A DNA stretch of 64,000 nt, from the NCBI RefSeq assembly GCF_028769735.1, contig NC_088172.1:67108631-67172630 (forward strand), given 5' to 3'. The DNA is from Zonotrichia leucophrys gambelii (taxonomy: Eukaryota; Chordata; Aves; Passeriformes; Passerellidae). Numbering within the stretch: the first letter of the stretch is position 1; every line of letters starts with the position of its first letter. Positions 55,201 through 64,000 of the stretch are shown piece after piece. The notes beneath the pieces were generated by a model. It had not been told where the DNA came from, made no database searches, and saw nothing but the letters and a program-made list of their open reading frames with translations. Both the position numbers and the translations under genes were made by a program.

Positions 55201-56059
55201 ATGATGGATGACAACCATTTGGCTGCTAAAGACAGCAAGGGAAGACAGAATGTCTTGGAGCTAAAAAAGGGAGATTCAGGGAAAAGAAGTCTGATTGTGA
55301 GAGCAGTTGGTAAAGCAAACTCTTCAAGGAAATGTCTGAGATGCCTTCCCCTTCACCTGCCAAGCAGTTGGTTTGTCATGTTAGTGGAAATGTAGCCTTG
55401 CAAAATGCAGAGTAAGAGGTACAAGACACCTTCTTACCTTGATAAACTGCAGAAAACACTTCCCAGGTTTTCCTGATAAATTTGTTTTTTAAGCTGGGCA
55501 TCAGTAAATAACATGGCCCAGACACTCAGGTAAAAGATGGCTTTGAGTGTCTGAAGCATACTCGAGCTTTTTGGCAGTGGGGCACCAAATTCGGTAGACT
55601 GCCATTTAGGAGATGCAGGCTTTTGAGCAGATTTAAGCACAAATCTTTGTCCTTCTTTGAATTGGCACAGGGAGGGCTGTTTTCTAGAGTGCTTGCAAAG
55701 AAACCAGCATTAATAGCCCTAATAAGGGCTCATTGCCATACTATGAGTGATTGCAGACAGCATGGAGGATGTCCTCTAGCTATCATGGAAAATGATTTAC
55801 AGTAAAATGGATGAGCAGCAATGGGTGATAGATTATTGTTGTCTATGAGGATTTTACATCTGATCTGTGAGAGTATTTTTGGTTTTCCCTTTTCAAAAAC
55901 TCAATCAAAGGACCTGACTTCCACCCTGGACCAGGGTCATTCCATACACTCACCATAACAGGATGCAGCATAATGGTGTCCTCATTTTTTAAGATTTAAG
56001 TTTTCTAGAATACCTGCAAAGCTTCATTGGATCTCACTTTTCTGTTGTCTTGAGTGTGT

Positions 56060-56130
56060 TCAGATAGGAGTTGGACTCAATGATCCTAATGGGTCCCTTC
56101 CAACACAGCATGTTCTGTGATACTGTGCTT
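56060..56130 (+). mobile_element. CR1 LINE 3'-end fragment
   Basis: AGTTGGACTCAATGATCCTA followed by GGGTCCCTTCCAACACAG and TTCTGTGATACTGTG is the CR1 3' terminus in sense orientation, heavily 5'-truncated to about 70 bp. Confidence 0.85.
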
Positions 56131-57090
56131 TCTGCCAGATAGTCTCCCCACAGAAATAAGTCAGTTCTCCAAGGAGGCACTGCTTGAATGGCTGCAGCTA
56201 CAGCTTCAGAAGGGCTAGGCCAGTACAGAGTGCTGGGCTCTGCTGGAAGGATGTGGGAGAAGGCAGGACAGAGAGGCAGGAGTGGCTTGAGCATTTCTAC
56301 AAGTAGCCAGCTTGTTTCTAGAAGCAAGAGCCATTGCTGACTTTTGGGGTAAATGGGGTCAAAGCATTGCTTAAATTCTTAACAAAATAATCAGAGAAGG
56401 CAGGTAGAAATACAGAAATGTGTGCAGGCTACCTCTTAATCTCAGCTTCAAAGCATATCTTAAATGTGTAGTGGTTGTACATCTCTGGCTTAAGGATTCC
56501 TGCAGCCTCCTTCCCATTTCGTCACAAAGCTCTCAGTGTCTCTTTCCTTGGCATGGCTGAACCTCTGAGGAATGTGAGAATATGGTTATTTCCCTCTGCT
56601 AACTAGATATTTTCTGAGACTTAGGATCAAGCAGCAGTTTTTCTACAGCTTAATAATATCGTGTTTCTCTTCACTAATTTGCTTGCCAAATACCTAAAGT
56701 ATTTTGGACAGAATTCAGTCCTTTGTGCCTCTGTTTCTCTTTTGGGGCCGTTCAAACTATGTTTCTTGCATTTGTCTTCCATACTGATGTCATAATTTTT
56801 CCCCTTTGAAAGTTCTGAATGATTCACTGGTTTCCATCTCTGAAGCTTTCTGTAGAAGGTGAGAGCAGTGTTGCAGTTACTTTACGGACTGAAAACTCAT
56901 CAGTCTGATCCAAGGCTGCGTGCTGAACAGAGCAGACTGAAACACAGTGCAGAGCCTTTCCCACCAATCCATTTTACTTCCAGAACTGAAGACTTCTCCC
57001 TAAAATGAGCTTTTCTCGTTCATGGCTGCTATTGAAATAAATTTGTTAATGTTTCTGTTCTGCTTAGAAAACGTGTGCTACCCTATAAGT

Positions 57091-57166
57091 GCTAATTAAC
57101 AAGAGCAGCTAATTAACACTTCCAGCTGACAGCTTAGGAGTGCTAAGTCAGCAAACGGTGTCAGCA
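57091..57166 (+). promoter_or_regulatory. Candidate enhancer motif cluster: paired homeodomain sites, E-box, MARE
   Basis: GCTAATTAACA occurs twice exactly, at 57091-57101 and 57108-57118, each with a TAATTA homeodomain core. CAGCTG lies at 57123-57128. TGCTAAGTCAGCA at 57141-57153 matches the 13-bp MAF recognition element TGCTGAGTCAGCA at 12 positions, and a further half-site TCAGCA lies at 57161-57166. The density in 76 bp suggests a regulatory element. This is inferred from motifs only. Confidence 0.4.
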
Positions 57167-59879
57167 AGTGGGCATGCTCTGTGTGCAGAAATGTTTAATG
57201 TCTCACCTGCAGAGCTTGATCAAATGGGCAGTCCTTATTTCAGAAAAGTATTGCTAATTAGGCCTGTTTCTTCTTAATAGACATTTTTCACTATTTTCCT
57301 GGAATATTTAAGCATGGATAGAGGGAAGGAATTTCTGAAGCTAATCAAAACTAATAGCACAGCAAATAGTCCCTCAGAAACTATTAGGCTTGGATAAGCT
57401 CTCCTTGGAGACCTCTTAAATTTAAAATTATACCATGTTCTTTTAAATAATATTAGCCTTTCTGCAGTGATTTTCGTCCAACTTGGGTTATTTGACATCA
57501 GAAAGGAACCAAATTAAAACAGATGCTTGGCATGAATAGACCTTATTTTTAGAAGGAAATATTACTGAAATGGAAACCTGTACATTTTCCAGCAGCACAG
57601 AACTGCAGAACTCTCTTTTTGTGACACTTCCATTGGAATTAGTATTGTAGATGAAACTGTCAAGTTAAAATCTGTGTGCTGTCACACCTCCTTTTTCAGA
57701 AGAGAAGCAAATCCCACCTATAGTCAGTTCCATTAGTGGTGCCCTGAATTTTCAAATACATCACAGTGTAGATATAATGTGCAAAGGGACACAAAATTAA
57801 TTCTCCTTTTGCTCATCCTTCCCTTCCCAGAAAAGGAGGGGATTTTTACAGAGACTGTCACATCACACTATGTAATGAATCTGTTCTTAAAGGAGATTAT
57901 TAACCCATGCTTACTCTCCAAACAGACTGTAGAAAAAGACTGTGTATAACAGAAAAAAAAAAAAAAAGCAGCTTTAAAAAACATATGAAATTCTCCTCCT
58001 TCTCCATGCTTTTTTCAGAAAGCCATTCAAGGTTCCCTAGTGCTGGTTAAAAGCAGCTTTACATCATCCCAGTGCCTAAATGCACTGGCAGCCTCAGGTG
58101 TGGCTGTACAAGGTATGAGAATGCCCAGGTGTGTCTGCCCTGCCTTCTGCTGGGCTTTGTGTTGCTGCAGCTGGAGCAGCAGATTGGGGCTGTACCAGCA
58201 GCCCAGCTGCCCCAGCTCACACTCTGGTAGCTCAGTTTCAGCTGCCAGGAAGGGTCACCTGGGGTGGTTGAAGACAAGGCAGATTAAAAGATCATTTAAT
58301 TGTTTGGTCATTAAAGATGCACAAGGTCCTTTGTCCCCAGCACAGACAGACCCAACAGAGCAGTGTCCTTGCTGCTAGCTCGAGCACAGCCTGGCCAGAG
58401 CCTCATCCTTTCTCCTCAGGCTCATATCACTGCTCTTCCCATCCGTGTGCCTCATGTTTCTTTTCTGTCTTTTTTCTCACTCTCCTGCTTCTCTCTCACC
58501 TTTTCTTTTAGGCTGTTCATTTTCCAGACAGCAAAGGTAGTTAAACTTACCTTTTCCAATCTCAGAACTGTCGTGATGGAGAACTCCACGTGAGAAACAC
58601 AGCCATTCTCCATTCTTCTCATGCACAGTCATTCAGGTTAATTTCAGTGCTGGAAAAGGCAATTTGTATTAGCAGGGCTGCTTCACTGAAAGTGGATTAG
58701 GGAGTGCTCACACGTACTGTTTCCTTGGCAGGGCTGTAAGGGCTGTAAGTCCCAGCTGGTGGGTGATACCAAACAGCTGAAGGCTCCAACATCTGCTGAT
58801 GGTATAACTAGGTACAGAAGAAGAGATTTATCTACACAGTTGGAAGCATGCAAATACCTTCCAAAAAAGGCAGCAAGCAAATATATATACTGTCTATTTA
58901 GTTGCTCTGCCAATTGCAGCAAGGCTTTACCCACATGGAATTTTATTGATACTGTCTTTTATACTCATTAGTCTGCTCTGACAAGCTTAAATCCATTGAA
59001 AACCCATTAGTAAAGAAGAATTAGATGATTTTTTTTTTCATGCAGAAGACTTGTAGAACGACTTGTAAAAACTGGAAAGATGCATTAATTGGGATTTTGA
59101 AAATATTCTGTCCTGCTTCTTTTTTCCTTAATAAAGAAGGTGTTCAGTATTGTCCTTTAAAGGAGCTTGACACATTTTAAAATATCATGATGTTATTACC
59201 CTAAATCCCACCGAGGAAAGAAAATGCACCTTTTGCTTTCAGTTAGTCACACAAATTATGTGATAAAGAGCAAACAAATCCCCTGTGAGAACAAAGGACA
59301 CTATTGACTGTGCTGAGCCCGTTTTACTCTAAAATTCTTTCATACACTGTTTGACACTGACGAGATTCTGAGCGATCCCTGGGTGTCCAATGCACAGAAA
59401 AAAGTCTGTTTGCTTTATGGCTCAGTTTCTTTCTCTTCTGAAGGGCAATGCATGACCCTTGTGCATCACAGCTCTTCTGGGCCAAGGTACAGTAGAGCTC
59501 ATGTTACTTTTTCATTTAAGTTACTTATACGTTATGGTGAATTTTTGAGTTGGTCTTCTTCAACACACATCTAAAGAGAGAAATGGAAAAGTAGCATCAT
59601 GACATATTACTCAAATTCTCAGGACTAGTAGCTGAGATCTTCCCTTAATTCTGTAATAGAGAGGGTTCATAAGTACATTTTAGTTGAATTCAAATCAAAA
59701 TGAGTTTCCTAAAGAAAATTCATCATTGCTTGCACAGGAAGAGCTGAAGGATGTTCATGGGCTCTACCAGAGAGGACCAAAGAAGAGTCTGTATTCATGC
59801 AAAATACAGTGTCTCAGAGGAGACAGGGACCGGGGTGGCAAATGCTCTTTTTACCACAGGAAATTCTGGGTGGATTTAA

Positions 59880-60085
59880 CAGCACACCAATAAACTCTCT
59901 GGAAGTGTTGTAAATCACTGCACAGACTGCCCAAGGAAATGGTGAAGTCGCCATCCCCGGAGGCATTTAAGAGACATGTAAATAAGGCACTTGGGTTTTG
60001 TGATGGACTTGGCAATGCTGGGTTAATTATTGGACTTGCTGATCTCAAGAGATCTTTCCCAACTGAATGATTCCATGACTTTGTG
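59880..60085 (+). mobile_element. CR1 LINE 3' fragment
   Basis: In sense orientation it contains GACTGCCCAAGGAAATGGTG, CCATCCCCGGAGGCATTTAA, GATGGACTTGGCAATGCTGG and TTATTGGACTTGCTGATCTC, ending AATGATTCCATGAC. These are in the order of the CR1 3' region. The 5' limit is uncertain; diverged CR1 sequence may extend upstream. Substitutions throughout suggest an older copy. Confidence 0.85.
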
Positions 60086-62482
60086 AAAAGGAAGATCAGG
60101 AATATCACAGGAGTGGAGCTGTGGGGCACATTTATTTAATGGATGGCCACTGCCACATGCAAATAAAGACACTGTGCATACTGCAGCCGGTCTGACCTGC
60201 AGAGGGATTTCTGGTGAAGTTGCAGCAATCACCCCCTCTGCCTCTTCAGCAGTCATGGGCCAAGTGTAAGGCACAGGCACACTGAAGAGAGGCACTGGCA
60301 GGGTGACAGTCATATTTTGCTGTGGAGGAGAAAAATGGTTCTGGTCTGTCCAATTAGACTGCCCAGGGACTGTCTTGCAATTTGTATTTACATTGCATAT
60401 TGTGAATTAGAAGCATTAAATGTCTTCTGCTGCTGTTGCTACTACATCAGTAGCAGAGTGCTTCGGGTTGTGTTTGTTTTGGTTTTGTCAATAGCTGAGA
60501 CTATTTTTGGTTTGGATTTTTTTAGGCCATATATATGCATTTATAGTCTTGCATTATTAATAGTCACTTAAAATTTTCCACAGCTCTGGATATTTGCTTT
60601 CACAGGGAACTGCAACGGAAAAGGAGTCTGGAATATATAGCTTGCTACAGCAGCACAGTGGTAGTGGTCCTTCACACTGGTGGCAATACTTGCCACAGTA
60701 GGTTCTGCTGGCTTGTACAGGGCAGGCAGATACTAACAGGGGCACATGTGAATTTCTCCAGTAACTTGACAAGAAGTTTATCAGTGTAGCCAAGGAAGTG
60801 GCCCTGAGGATCTTCTTGTATGTTAGGCTTACTGGTTGAGTGGGACACATTTAGTCACTGTGGTTGTGCTCACATGGAGTGGGTCCATCAGGACTTTGTT
60901 GGCTTCTTGATAATGTCTCAACTAAACTGGGAGAACAACAGCAGAAATATTTATTTCATTCACCTATTCTTGAGGTTTTACTTTATTTATTCAAAGGTGG
61001 GCAATAACCATTTACCTGCATCAGCTGCCTGTTGCACTTTCATTTGTCACACTTCCATTAATTCAGAGTCAAATCCCTGATATGGCCTCAGAGGCATACC
61101 TGAGCCATGGAAAATTTCTGACCATCTTTATCGCTACACATACATACCAGTCATGATAACTGTGAAACCTCTGATTTATATTCAGTTATGCATTATTATG
61201 GCTAATGCATAAGATTCTACTCATGTACTTGAATTTGTATCATCATAAATAAACCATGAAAAATGCATATATTTTATTAAAAAGCAGGCAGGCATTTATC
61301 TTCATTAGCAAAAGAGGTTTTCAAAGAGCTGTTTTTTCCCTGCTAACATCATAATTTAAAATTTGTGCTCTGTGCCCAGCTCTTGGAGAGAAACTAACCA
61401 CATTTAAGTATGGAAGCCTTGATATCCAAGGTAGTAGTGGAAAAGATTTTCTGAAAATGCCACCCATTCCACTTTGGTAAACCTGCTATTCAAAAGTACT
61501 GCTGTTGTTTTCTAGCAATAAGAAATAGAGACAAAATAGTGTACTCTTATGAGTTTCTAGTAGAACGAGTCTTTCACCATCTCCTGTGCAGTTACTTTTG
61601 AGATTCCAAAATGCAGAGATTTCCCTTAATATTATTTTTTATATTCCATATTTATGATTTAAATCTGTAAAGTGAGAAACATTAATCAGTGTTCTCAGCT
61701 GGACAAATGACTAAAGCTCTTTGCCTGACATGGCAAATATGGTTACCAGAATCACTGAGGAGAAGTCAGTGCTCTCCTGCTAGGTGGCTTTCCATGCAGT
61801 GATGCTCTCTAAGCAGCAGCTGTCATGTTTTTCTAAGACCTGGTGCTACAGGTTTGCTACATCCAAAATTAAAACTTTTGCATGTCTTACTATATTGTCT
61901 AATAAGGCAAAAGACACTGACTACATAGAAGTGTTCTATGAAGCAGATTTCTTTCCAGTTTAGGAATGGTTACATGGCCAAATACAATGTCTGGTCACAC
62001 TGTTGTTCACTACAACAGCTTGGCCCAAAGAGCCAATTTATTACCAAAAGTTTCAATTCAAATCTCCCCTGACAGTAAATGTCCATACATTTTCATTTCT
62101 GACAAATACATATGACAATTAATTTCTATCAATTTATTAGCATATTTACAAGCATATGCCAATATTACGATTCTATCATTTTTTATGTCAAAGAGGTAAT
62201 TTTAAAGCTACGATTATTTTAAAACTCTCGATGTTGTTTGATTTCCAAATGATGCTTCTTGTTACTGCCATTATTTATGGGTAAACAGAACTGTAGGCAT
62301 CAAAAGGAGGGCCTACGCCTCCAGAATCTAAACTAATTATTGCTCCATCTGCCTTTGGCAGGCACTCAGCATGGCTGTCATTTGCACATGGTTTGTGCTG
62401 TCCTCTCATAGAATAATGATTAATAGAAGAATTTTGAATATTAATTTGTAGGAATTGGTTGCTTTGTGCTTAGTGCTGCTAA

Positions 62483-64000
<1,518 letters not shown>

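Overview
The window is vertebrate, almost certainly bird, genomic DNA. It is AT-rich, intron-dominated sequence with canonical GT-AG splice sites, several CR1-type LINE fragments (the standard avian retroposon) and solo retroviral LTRs of types I associate with songbirds. The passerine assignment is an inference from repeat style. The avian assignment is stronger.

One gene explains all the coding sequence: the plus-strand gene for ribosomal S6 kinase RSK3 (RPS6KA2). Twelve consecutive exons were located (6561-6641, 7423-7502, 10472-10578, 18282-18319, 19021-19163, 26108-26178, 27008-27096, 33939-34003, 41730-41832, 46475-46605, 48302-48427, 62519-62608). Joined, they give 1124 nt in one uninterrupted frame, about 375 residues. 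They run from helix C of the N-terminal AGC-type kinase domain, through its catalytic and activation loops, the AGC tail and the ERK/PDK1-regulated linker, into the first part of the C-terminal CaMK-type kinase domain. The 5' exons (start codon, N-terminal glycine loop and ATP lysine) and the 3' exons (rest of the C-terminal kinase domain and ERK docking site) lie outside the window. The paralogue call rests on linker and tail residues that fit RSK3 better than RSK1, RSK2 or RSK4.

Everything else is intron. Region by region: 1-6560 is 5' intron with a solo LTR flanked by a perfect 6-bp target duplication and a GC-rich pocket. 6.5-19.2 kb holds five exons, two CR1 relics, a CTCF-like site and two notable palindromes. 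19.26-19.94 kb is a nested pair of LTRs starting only 95 bp after a splice donor. 26-28 kb holds two exons and another solo LTR. 28-48 kb carries four exons, a long polypurine tract and a long AT microsatellite. 48.4-62.5 kb is a 14-kb intron with a perfect 40-bp tandem duplication beside the donor, a third LTR copy, CR1 tails and an enhancer-like cluster of homeodomain and MAF-type motifs.

No second protein gene, RNA gene, CRISPR array or new multi-gene system is visible. The observations most worth a second look are the nested LTRs, the inverted LTR pair bracketing five kinase exons, the duplication beside the 48427 donor, the NAGNAG acceptor at 48302, and the motif clusters and palindromes in the introns.
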